DNA from: Hyphomicrobiales bacterium
Lineage (GTDB): Bacteria; Pseudomonadota; Alphaproteobacteria; Rhizobiales; Rhodomicrobiaceae
Direction: 5' to 3'
Length of the DNA: 35,465 nt
Assembly: GCA_003153975.1 (NCBI GenBank)
Contig: PMBZ01000020.1
Location: 22,490 to 57,954 of the forward strand
In this document: positions 8,779 to 17,432 of the stretch, piece after piece
Layout of the letters: each line of letters opens with the position of its first letter
Position numbering within the stretch: the first letter of the stretch is position 1
Notes under the pieces: generated by a model
The model's database searches: none
Seen by the model: only the letters and a program-made list of their open reading frames with translations
What the model was told of the DNA's origin: nothing
Made by a program: the position numbers and the translations under genes

Positions 8779-11700
8779 ATGTCAAATTTTAGCCGGGTTC
8801 GCGCTATGTTCAAATCGTTGCGCCTTTTCTTCACAATCCTCCTCACCGTTGCCTTCGCGGGCGCCGCCGCCGCGCAGAGCAAGCCCACGGTGGACGAGTC
8901 CATCGTCAGCGAGGCGCAAGCGTTCGAGAACACGCTGCAAACCACTTGGCCCACCAAGGGCAAGGATGCGAAAGGCTGGCTTGCCGAGGCGGGCAAGGCC
9001 GCCGGGAAAGAGGATCACAGGGCGGCGACCGGCTATTATGCCTCGTCCGCGCTTCTCGACAAGCATAACGCGGGAACCTGGCTCAAGCTTGCGCGCGAAT
9101 ATCTGGCTATCGACACCGATAAATATGGGGAGAAGAACACCTTCGCGCGCAACGCCGGCTCCTCCGCGTACATAGCCTACACCCACGGCAAGGCGCCGGC
9201 GGATCAGGCGGCGGCGCTCGCGGTTCTGGCCGATAGCCTCGGGCTCCGCGAGCAATGGCGGCCGGCGCTGCGCATCTACAAGATGAGCCTGGCGCTGGCG
9301 GCCAGCGAAGAGGTGCAGAAGGCCTATGACGAGGCCTTCAACGAGCACGGCTTCCGCATGCTCAACTACACCTCCGACAACGAGTCGAACGCCCCGCGAA
9401 TTTGCGTGCAGTTTTCCGATCCCCTCGCCAAGGGCAAGATCGATTTCGCGAACTACGTGACCGTCAACGGCGAGAAGGCGGCGTCCGTACGCGCGCAGGG
9501 CTCCCAGCTTTGCGTGGAGGATCTGCTGCATGGCAAGCGCTATGAGGTGAAGGTGCGCAGCGGCATCCCCTCGACCGAGGGCGACCAGTTGCCGAGCCCC
9601 GTCGAGCTGACCGTCTACATGCGCGACCGCTCGCCCTCCGTGCGGATCTCGGGCCGCAACTACGTGCTGCCGCGCATCGGCCAGCAGGGTATTCCGATCG
9701 TCAGCATCAACACCAAGCTGGTGAAGGCCTCGATCTACCGCATCGGCGACCGCCGCATCGCGACCGAGGTGCTGGACGGTGATTTCGAGCGCCAGCTTCA
9801 GGCTTACGAGCTGAAGCAGATCGCGGACACGAAGGGCGAGAAGCTTTGGACGGGCGAGATGCCGGTTACCTCCAAGCTCAACGAGGAGGTCACCACCGCG
9901 TTTCCGGTCGATACGCTGATGCCGAACCTCAAGCCCGGCCTCTATATTATCGCGGCAAGCGCTGCCGACGAAGCCGCGAAGCCTTCCGAGGACGGCGAGA
10001 ACGGCAGCGAGGATTCCAGCGCGAAGGCGACGCAGTGGTTCGTCGTCTCCGACCTGGGCCTGACGGCATTTTCGGGCGCGGACGGCGTGCATGTCTATGT
10101 GCGCTCGCTGGCCAGTGCTGCGCCGGTCCCGAACGCGGAAATCCGGCTGATCGCGCGCAATAACGAGGTTCTCGGCACCCTCAAGACCAACGAGGAAGGG
10201 GCCGCGGCGTTCGAGGCAGGGCTCAGCCACGGCACGGGCGGGCTTGCTCCCGCACTCGTGGTCGCGCGCGGCGCGGACAACGATTACGGCTTCCTGGATA
10301 TCACGAAGCAGGCGTTCGACCTGTCGGATCGCGGCGTCGGCGGGCGCACGCCTCCAGGGCCGCTCGATGCGATGGTGTTCACCGAGCGCGGCGTCTACCG
10401 GCCGGGCGAAAAGGTCTATGCGACCGCGCTCCTGCGCGACGCGGCGGCCAACGCCGTTACCGGCACGCCGCTTATTCTCAAGCTCTTCCGCCCCGATGGC
10501 GTCGAGGACCGGCGCCAGGCGCTGGCCGACGAAGGCAATGGCGGCCGGAGCTGGGAGATCGCCTTGCCCGAGACCGCTATGACGGGCTCGTGGCGGCTTG
10601 CGGCCTTCGCCGATCCGAAGGGCGCTTCGCTTTATGAGAAGACCTTCCTGGTCGAGGATTACGTGCCCGAGCGGCTGGAGATGAAGCTTAGCGCCTCGCA
10701 GCCAACGATCTCGGCGGCGGCCCCTGGCGTCATCGATCTTACGAGCCGCTACCTTTACGGCGCGCCGGCCGCCGATCTCGGCCTCGAAGGTGAGATCACG
10801 GTCTCGGTCAGCGACGAGCTGACGGGGTTTCCAGGCTTCCGCGCGGGCCAGCAGGACGAGAAGTTCACGACCGTCCGCAAGGAACTGGAGGCGCTGCCGA
10901 ACACCGACGAGAGCGGCGCGGCAAGGCTTTCCATAGCGCTGCCGGAGCTGCCGCAAACCTCGAAGCCGCTGAGGGCGGACGTTGCGATCCGCCTGCGCGA
11001 GCCGAGCGGGCGCGCGCTCACCGACAAGATCGCGATGAAAATAAACACAGGCAAGAGCTTCATCGGCGTGAAGCAGCTCTTCGACGGCTCCGTCGACCAG
11101 GGCGCGCCGGCCGAGTTCGAGCTGGTGGGCATTGGCCCGGATGGCAAGCAGGCCGCGCTCAATGGCGTGAAATGGGAGCTGCAGCGGATCGAGCATCAGT
11201 TCCAGTGGTATTCCCGCGACAGCCGCTGGGCCTACGAACTGGTTACGATCGAGAGCCGGGCCGGCGGCGGCACGGTGGACATCCCGGCCGGGGGAACAGT
11301 CAAGATCGCGGCGCCGGTGGAAGGCGGCCGCTACCGCCTCGATGTTTCCACCGCCACGCCGCAGGGGCCTTCGACGAGCGTTTCCTTCTACGCGGGCTGG
11401 TATGCCACCGAGGCTTCGGACACGCCGGAAATCCTGAACCTGGCGCTCGACCGCGCCTCTTATAAGCCGGGCGACGAGTTGAAGGTACAGGTCGCGCCGC
11501 GCATGGCGGGCGAGGCTCTGGTCGCCATCGTGAGCGACCGGGTGCTGGCGACGCAACTAATCAAGGTGGCCGCGTCCGGCGGCACGGCGAGCTTCAAGGT
11601 CGATCCGTCCTGGGGGCCTGGCGCCTACGCCACGGCCATCGCCTACCGGCCCATGGACAGCGCGGCCAAGCGCATGCCGAGCCGCGCGGTCGGCGCCAAG

Positions 11701-14181
11701 TGGATTCCGCTCGACACCAAGGCGCGCACGCTGTCCGTGGCGCTCGACACGCCGGCCAACGTCCGCCCCGCCGGCCCCGTCACGGTCTCCGCGAACGTTT
11801 CGGGCCTCGACGCCGGCGAGAAGGCGACCCTTGTGATCTCGGGCGTCGATCTGGGCATCCTCAACATCACGCGCTATAAGACGCCGCAGCCGGGCGCCTA
11901 CTTCTTCGCGCAGCGCCGACTGGGGCTGGAGATGCGCGACCTTTACGGCAAGCTGATCGACGGCATGCAGGGCGTGCGCGGGGCGGTGCGCTCCGGCGGC
12001 GACGAGGGCGGCTTCAGCATGGCGGGCAGGCCGCTGGCCGAAGTGCCGCTCGCGGTCTATTCCGGCCCCTTGCAAACCGATGCCAATGGCAATGCGCAGG
12101 TGACGTTCACGCTGCCTGCCTTCAACGGCACGATGCGGCTTGCGGCGCAGGTGTGGTCCGCGTCCAAGCTGGGCCATGGCGAGAAGGATGTGATCGTGCG
12201 CGACACGGTGGTGGCGCAGGCGACCCCGCCCAAGTTCCTGATGCTTGGCGATACATCCTCGCTGCATTTGAGCATCGAAAATGTCGAAGCGCAGGCTGGC
12301 ACGTACAAGCTGACGGCGAAAGCCGATGGCGGCGTCGAGGTTACCGGCCCGGCCGAGCGCGAGCTGACGCTCGGGCTCAACAAGCGCATCAGCCAGACCG
12401 TCGGCCTCAAGGGCGCCTCGGTTGGCGATGGACATGTCTCCTTCGCGCTCACCGGGCCAGGCGTGTCCATCGAGCGGAACTACGCGATCCCGGTCGAGCC
12501 GCCGGCACCCAATGTGCGCCGCCAGACGAACGAGGTTCTGGCCGCGTCCACGGGCTCGCTCAAGGTTGGCGCCGAGTTGATCCGCGATCTGGTTCCGGCA
12601 TCCGCGAAGGTCTCGGTGACGGCGAGCCGCACCGCTTCCTTCGACGTGCCCGGCCTGCTCCTGGGCCTCGACCGCTACCCCTTCGGCTGCGCCGAGCAGA
12701 CAACGAGCCGCGCGCTGCCGCTGCTCTACTACGATGAGGTGGCTTCTCGCGCGCATATCAGCAAGGAACCGAAGGCGAAGCCTGCCATCGAGAAGGCGAT
12801 TACGCGCCTCTACGAGATGCAGTCCTCGACCGGCGGCTTCGGGCTTTGGGGGCCGTCCTACGAGGATATCTGGCTTACGGCTTACGTGGCCGAGTTCCTG
12901 ACCCGCGCCAAGGAGAAGGGCTTCGCCGTTCGCGAGGTGAACTACGAGCTGGCCATCGACCGGCTGAAGAATACCGTCAACAACACGCGCGACTTCAAGT
13001 CCGGCGGCGAGACGCTTGCCTATTCGCTCTATGTGCTGGCGCGCTCCGGGCGCGGCGTGCTGGGCGATTTGCGCTACTACGCGGATACGAAGATCGATGC
13101 GTTCTCGACGCCGATCGCCAAGGCGCAACTCGCCGCTGGGCTAGCCATGCTCGGCGACAAGGAGCGCTCGGCGGTCGCGTTCAACTCAGCCCTTGCTTCG
13201 CTTGTGAAGCCCGACGCCCAAGTGCCGCTGGCACGCCGCGCCGGCGCCGATACGCCGGTGGCGCACGCAAGCCGTTCGGACTACGGCACGGAGCTTCGCG
13301 ACGCGGCGGCCGTGCTCGCACTGATGGGCGAGGGCGGCGCCAGCACGGCCCAACTCCAGAAGGCGTTCGAGATCGTCACCGCGCTCAGGGCGCAGCACAG
13401 GGATACCACGACGCAGGAAAGCCTCTGGCTCCTGCTCGCGGCCCGCACGCTCGACGCTCAGAACAGGGATCTGACGCTTGAGGTGAACGGGGCGGCCGTC
13501 AAGGGTGCGTTCCAGACGGTGCTTTCCGGCAGCGACCTTGCCGCCCCCTCGATCCCGATTATCAATGTAAGCGCCATCCTGCCGAATTCCTCCTCGCAGA
13601 AGTTCGAGGCGGCCATCAGCCAGGAGCAGTTCGCCAAGGACGGGCTGGTGGTCAAGAACACGGGCCGCGACGCCGTGCCCGCCACCGTGCTCGTCAGCGG
13701 CGAAGGTCTTGAGCTTGAGCCATCGGCGGAGAGCGGTTTCAAGATCGAGCGCAAGACCTACACGCCGGACGGCCGCGAGATCGACCCCGGCAAGGTGAAG
13801 CAGAACGACCGCATTGTCGTTGTGCTGACGGTCACCGAGGTGGAACCGAAGGCGGCGCAGATCGTTGTCGAGGACAGGCTTGCCGCCGGCTTCGATATCG
13901 AGAACCCGGCGCTGCTCAAGGGGACCGACTTGAAGAGCTTCGCGTGGCTGCCTTCGACTTACTCGCCGGTCTTCTCGGCCTTCCGCGACGACCGCTTCGT
14001 GGCGGCCTATTCGGTGGAAGGCTCGCGCAAGGTGCCCGCGGCAATAACCATGGCCTATGTCATGCGCGCGGTAACGCCGGGCGTCTACACCCACGCCGGC
14101 GCCCGCGCCGAGGATATGTACCGGCCCGGCCGCTTCGCGCGCACCGCTGGAGCCAAGGTCGAGATCGGCGGGGCGCAGTAA
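8779..14181 (+). CDS. Alpha-2-macroglobulin family protein (YfhM-like) with thioester motif
   Basis: Very long ORF; signal peptide FFTILLTVAFAGAAAAQ; MG/A2M regions (PPGPLDAMVFTERGVYRPGEKVYATALLRD; GVDLGILNITRYKTPQP; PFGCAEQTTSRALPLLYYDE thioester at about 12688-12699). Start uncertain (8779 or 8806). Confidence 0.95.
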   Translation: MSNFSRVRAMFKSLRLFFTILLTVAFAGAAAAQSKPTVDESIVSEAQAFENTLQTTWPTKGKDAKGWLAEAGKAAGKEDHRAATGYYASSALLDKHNAGTWLKLAREYLAIDTDKYGEKNTFARNAGSSAYIAYTHGKAPADQAAALAVLADSLGLREQWRPALRIYKMSLALAASEEVQKAYDEAFNEHGFRMLNYTSDNESNAPRICVQFSDPLAKGKIDFANYVTVNGEKAASVRAQGSQLCVEDLLHGKRYEVKVRSGIPSTEGDQLPSPVELTVYMRDRSPSVRISGRNYVLPRIGQQGIPIVSINTKLVKASIYRIGDRRIATEVLDGDFERQLQAYELKQIADTKGEKLWTGEMPVTSKLNEEVTTAFPVDTLMPNLKPGLYIIAASAADEAAKPSEDGENGSEDSSAKATQWFVVSDLGLTAFSGADGVHVYVRSLASAAPVPNAEIRLIARNNEVLGTLKTNEEGAAAFEAGLSHGTGGLAPALVVARGADNDYGFLDITKQAFDLSDRGVGGRTPPGPLDAMVFTERGVYRPGEKVYATALLRDAAANAVTGTPLILKLFRPDGVEDRRQALADEGNGGRSWEIALPETAMTGSWRLAAFADPKGASLYEKTFLVEDYVPERLEMKLSASQPTISAAAPGVIDLTSRYLYGAPAADLGLEGEITVSVSDELTGFPGFRAGQQDEKFTTVRKELEALPNTDESGAARLSIALPELPQTSKPLRADVAIRLREPSGRALTDKIAMKINTGKSFIGVKQLFDGSVDQGAPAEFELVGIGPDGKQAALNGVKWELQRIEHQFQWYSRDSRWAYELVTIESRAGGGTVDIPAGGTVKIAAPVEGGRYRLDVSTATPQGPSTSVSFYAGWYATEASDTPEILNLALDRASYKPGDELKVQVAPRMAGEALVAIVSDRVLATQLIKVAASGGTASFKVDPSWGPGAYATAIAYRPMDSAAKRMPSRAVGAKWIPLDTKARTLSVALDTPANVRPAGPVTVSANVSGLDAGEKATLVISGVDLGILNITRYKTPQPGAYFFAQRRLGLEMRDLYGKLIDGMQGVRGAVRSGGDEGGFSMAGRPLAEVPLAVYSGPLQTDANGNAQVTFTLPAFNGTMRLAAQVWSASKLGHGEKDVIVRDTVVAQATPPKFLMLGDTSSLHLSIENVEAQAGTYKLTAKADGGVEVTGPAERELTLGLNKRISQTVGLKGASVGDGHVSFALTGPGVSIERNYAIPVEPPAPNVRRQTNEVLAASTGSLKVGAELIRDLVPASAKVSVTASRTASFDVPGLLLGLDRYPFGCAEQTTSRALPLLYYDEVASRAHISKEPKAKPAIEKAITRLYEMQSSTGGFGLWGPSYEDIWLTAYVAEFLTRAKEKGFAVREVNYELAIDRLKNTVNNTRDFKSGGETLAYSLYVLARSGRGVLGDLRYYADTKIDAFSTPIAKAQLAAGLAMLGDKERSAVAFNSALASLVKPDAQVPLARRAGADTPVAHASRSDYGTELRDAAAVLALMGEGGASTAQLQKAFEIVTALRAQHRDTTTQESLWLLLAARTLDAQNRDLTLEVNGAAVKGAFQTVLSGSDLAAPSIPIINVSAILPNSSSQKFEAAISQEQFAKDGLVVKNTGRDAVPATVLVSGEGLELEPSAESGFKIERKTYTPDGREIDPGKVKQNDRIVVVLTVTEVEPKAAQIVVEDRLAAGFDIENPALLKGTDLKSFAWLPSTYSPVFSAFRDDRFVAAYSVEGSRKVPAAITMAYVMRAVTPGVYTHAGARAEDMYRPGRFARTAGAKVEIGGAQ

Positions 14182-14200
14182 TATGATCCCGATGCCTGCA

Positions 14201-14312
14201 ACCCCTCACCCGGCCGCTTCGCGGCCACCCTCTCCCGCAAGGGGAGAGGGTACTTGCGCTGTTGCGAGGGTTTCCCCTCTCCCCTTGCGGGAGAGGGGCA
14301 GGGGTGAGGGGT
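14201..14312. repeat. Mosaic palindromic repeat, copy 2 (between the A2M gene and pbpC)
   Basis: Perfect terminal inverted repeats ACCCCTCACCC (14201-14211) / GGGTGAGGGGT (14302-14312). Internal GGCCGC-TTC-GCGGCC and CCCTCTCCC/GGGAGAGGG arms. Confidence 0.9.
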
Positions 14313-16419
14313 GGCAACTGTGAAAACGCGAGCATTTGTCCTGCGTTCTTGCTGTGCTGCCGCGGCTGTCATCCTGCTCGCACTCGCCGCGTATAGCCTG
14401 AAGCTCTTCGAACCGCTGCCGCTCGACGCCGCAGCCTCCTCCTCGCGGCTGGTGCTCGACCGCGACGGCCACCTGCTGCGCGCCTTCACCACGCCGGACG
14501 GGCGCTGGCGGCTCGACGCAAAGCCCGAGGATGTGAGCGCGACCTATCTTTCGCTGCTCATGGCCTTCGAGGACCGGCGCTTCTGGACGCATCCGGGCGT
14601 GGACCCGCTGGCCTTTGTCCGGGCAGTCTCGCAGGGCGTCCGGCATGCGCGTCCCGTTTCTGGCGGCTCGACGCTGACCATGCAGGTCGCGCGGCTGCTG
14701 CGCGGCTCGCCAACGCATTCGATCCCCGCCAAGTTCCAGCAGATCGCGGATGCCGTCCGGCTGGAGGCAACGCTTTCCAAGCGCGAGATCCTGTCGCTCT
14801 ATCTGAAACTCGCTCCCTATGGCGGCAACCTCGAAGGTGTACGCGCCGCCTCGCTCGCCTATTTCGGCAAGGAGCCGCACCGGCTCAACATCGCCGAGGC
14901 AGCGCTCCTGGTGGCGATCCCGCAATCGCCGGAGATGCGCCGGCTCGACCGCGGCGAGGATGAGCACCGTTACGCAAACCTCGTGCAGGCGCGCAACCGC
15001 GTCATCATGCGAGCCGCCGCCGCGCATGCCATCACGCTAGCCGACGCGAAGGCCGCCACCCTGCAGGCGGCGCCGCGCGGCAGGCGGGAATTTCCAGCGC
15101 TTGCCCCGCATCTTTCCGACCGGCTGATCGCGGGCATGCCGGACGCGCTTGCAATCCAGACCTCCATCGACGGCAAGCTGCAAGAGGCCGCCGAGCAGAT
15201 CGCGCGGCGGAATGCGCAAGGCTTCGGCGAGAAGGTTTCCATCGCCGCCCTCGTGGTCAGCAACCGCACGGGCGAGGTGCTGGCGCATGTGGGCTCGGCG
15301 GGATATTTCGACGAGACGCGGCTCGGCGCCATCGACATGACGGCCGCGATCCGCTCGCCGGGCTCGGCGCTGAAGCCGTTCATCTATGGGCTCGCCTTCG
15401 AGGACGGGCTCGCGCACCCCGAGACGCTGATCGAGGACCGGCCCGTGCGCTTCGATACCTACGCGCCAGTGAATTTCGACGGTGCGTTCCACGGCACGGT
15501 GACGGTGCGCACCGCGCTGCAACTCTCGCTGAATGTGCCTGCGGTGAAGGTGTTGAACGAGGTTGGTTCCGTGAAACTCGCGGCCCGCTTCCGCGATGCC
15601 GGCATGCCGTTCCAGGTGCCCCGCAATTTGACGGTGGCGCTGGGTGGTGTGGGGCTGACCCTGGAAAATCTGACCGGGCTATATCTGGCGCTGGCCAGAG
15701 GCGGAAGCGTGATCCCTATCCGCTATCGGAAGGATAATTCCGGGCCGGTCTGGAACGCGCCCGATGCGCCTGCGCTGCTTCAGCCGGCGGCGGCGTGGTA
15801 CGTGACCGATATTCTGCGGGGCGCGCCGGTACCGGCAAGCGCGACACCCGGTGCGATCGCTTTCAAAACCGGCACGTCCTACGGGTTCCGCGACGCGTGG
15901 GCGGCGGGCTTCGACGGTGAATACACCGTCGCGGTTTGGGTCGGCCGGCCGGATGCCAGCTCGGTGCCGGGCCTCGTGGGTTTGCGGGTTGCGGCGCCCG
16001 TGCTGTTTGAACTGTTCGCCGCCTTGGGTCCGCACCGCGCGCCTTTCAGCGCGGCCCCCGCCAACGTGATCGGCCTGCGCAAGAACGCGGAGCTGCCGCC
16101 GCCGCTGCGTGTGTTCCACGAGCAAAGGCGCGACGCGCCGGCGGGGCCGGGACAGGAGGCGCCTTTGCGCATTGCCTATCCGCCGGCGAATGCGGAGGTC
16201 GAGATGGCGGCTGCGGAAGGCGACGCGGAAAAACTTCCTGTCGCGCTCAAGGCCGAGGGCGGGACGCTGCCGCTCACCTGGCTTGTGGACGGCATCCCCT
16301 TGCAATCCTCGCCGCACCGGCGCGATGCGTTCCTGAAGCCCGCCGGGCCGGGCTTCGTGCAGATCACCGTCGTCGATGCGGACGGCCGCTCGGACCGCAC
16401 GCATATCCGGCTGCGCTAA
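14311..16419 (+). CDS. pbpC: Penicillin-binding protein 1C
   Basis: Transglycosylase motifs (FEDRRFWTHPGVDPLAFVRA, GGSTLTMQVARLL), transpeptidase (SPGSALKPFIYG, KTGTSYGFRDAWAAGF), C-terminal PBP1C domain; adjacent to the A2M gene. Start could be GTG 14311 or GTG 14320. Confidence 0.94.
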   Translation: MATVKTRAFVLRSCCAAAAVILLALAAYSLKLFEPLPLDAAASSSRLVLDRDGHLLRAFTTPDGRWRLDAKPEDVSATYLSLLMAFEDRRFWTHPGVDPLAFVRAVSQGVRHARPVSGGSTLTMQVARLLRGSPTHSIPAKFQQIADAVRLEATLSKREILSLYLKLAPYGGNLEGVRAASLAYFGKEPHRLNIAEAALLVAIPQSPEMRRLDRGEDEHRYANLVQARNRVIMRAAAAHAITLADAKAATLQAAPRGRREFPALAPHLSDRLIAGMPDALAIQTSIDGKLQEAAEQIARRNAQGFGEKVSIAALVVSNRTGEVLAHVGSAGYFDETRLGAIDMTAAIRSPGSALKPFIYGLAFEDGLAHPETLIEDRPVRFDTYAPVNFDGAFHGTVTVRTALQLSLNVPAVKVLNEVGSVKLAARFRDAGMPFQVPRNLTVALGGVGLTLENLTGLYLALARGGSVIPIRYRKDNSGPVWNAPDAPALLQPAAAWYVTDILRGAPVPASATPGAIAFKTGTSYGFRDAWAAGFDGEYTVAVWVGRPDASSVPGLVGLRVAAPVLFELFAALGPHRAPFSAAPANVIGLRKNAELPPPLRVFHEQRRDAPAGPGQEAPLRIAYPPANAEVEMAAAEGDAEKLPVALKAEGGTLPLTWLVDGIPLQSSPHRRDAFLKPAGPGFVQITVVDADGRSDRTHIRLR

Positions 16420-16456
16420 GAGCTTACCAGATCGCGGCGGTCCGGGGCAGGCGCGC

Positions 16457-16723
16457 CTATGGGGCGCTACATGCGAACACCGATGGCATGTAATCGAGAC
16501 TGAAGCAGGAATTGTCCCAGCCTATTGTGCCCGACCGGAGCCGCCAGCCATTGCAGTCTATCAGGTTCCCTGCAGCGTTGCGGTGTATCGGGCAGCGGTA
16601 TGCTTCTCTCTCGACCACAGGATGATAGGCTGCGGCCCTGCCCTGGGCGGGGTTAGCGTAGGGAGGAGCGGCTGAAAGCGCCAGGCACGCAGCGATGGTC
16701 ATCAACGTGCTGTATCTGGTCAT
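16457..16723 (-). CDS. Small secreted protein, unknown function
   Basis: Signal-peptide-like N-terminus MTRYSTLMTIAACLALSAAPPYA; strong SD AGGAGG 6 nt upstream of the ATG on the minus strand. Confidence 0.6.
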   Translation of the reverse strand: MTRYSTLMTIAACLALSAAPPYANPAQGRAAAYHPVVEREAYRCPIHRNAAGNLIDCNGWRLRSGTIGWDNSCFSLDYMPSVFACSAP

Positions 16724-16929
16724 GGTTCGCCTCCTAGCGTGAGTGCTATCGGAGATAGTATCTAGCTAGATGGTGAGATTCTACTATCGCTCACGTCAAA
16801 GTAGAACTCACAAAATATCACTATCTCTTGTTCCAGCGCCGCGCCTCAGCTTTGTCATTGCACAGCCAAAGCTGACAAAATGCATGCTTATATGCCGCAT
16901 TATTACAATCAGGGTGCGCCTGGACCGTC

Positions 16930-17274
16930 CTAAGCAAATCGCTCCCACGCGGCCTGGCGCGAGATGCCGAGCGTCTTGCCGATTGCCTCCCAGCTTACGC
17001 TGCGGCGCCGCAACTCGTCGATCATGGCCTGAAGTACGGTGCGCGTTGCCTCCACGGTCGCCTCGGCGGTCTTGAGGCCTGCCAGCAGCTCCTCGTTGGT
17101 CATTTCGCCCCAGCCGCCGGCCGTGGCCGGGGTTGCTTCAAGGATTTTGTTGCAGGTTCCGACGCAGCCGCCGCAGATGTAGACGCTGGGGCCTCCGATC
17201 AGCCGTGCAAGCTCCTTCTCGCTTTTGCCGCAGAACGAGCATTTGAGGGGCGATTTCCGTATGATCGAGAGCAT
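16930..17274 (-). CDS. Stand-alone ClpX-type C4 zinc-finger protein with C-terminal helix-turn-helix
   Basis: [39 protein letters not shown] closely resembles the ClpX zinc-binding domain; C-term [23 protein letters not shown] is HTH-like; no AAA+ domain. Start at MLSIIRK (17274) or ATG 17283. Confidence 0.8.
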   Translation of the reverse strand: MLSIIRKSPLKCSFCGKSEKELARLIGGPSVYICGGCVGTCNKILEATPATAGGWGEMTNEELLAGLKTAEATVEATRTVLQAMIDELRRRSVSWEAIGKTLGISRQAAWERFA

Positions 17275-17306
17275 TTCGAGCATCCTTCCGGTTACGGATA
17301 CTGCTG

Positions 17307-17360
17307 TTGTCAGGGAAAGATTGACACCGCCGGCGCAGGCTGTCAAGCGCATCCTGACAA
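17307..17360. promoter_or_regulatory. Nested symmetric dyad in the divergent promoter region of the zinc-finger/HTH gene and hpnB
   Basis: TTGTCAGG(17307-17314)-N6-TTGACA(17321-17326)-N14-TGTCAA(17341-17346)-N6-CCTGACAA(17353-17360); both arm pairs share one symmetry centre. Confidence 0.7.
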
Positions 17361-17432
17361 GGGGCGCGCCATCGAAACTTGCTTGAGCGGGTTTACCCGG
17401 CTAAGGGTTTGGCTGGATGGAAAAGACGTGCG

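Noticed and set aside
8782-11556. 924-aa minus-strand ORF
   Set aside because: Antisense to the clearly coding A2M gene; Arg/Leu/Ala-rich composition typical of shadow ORFs in high-GC DNA.
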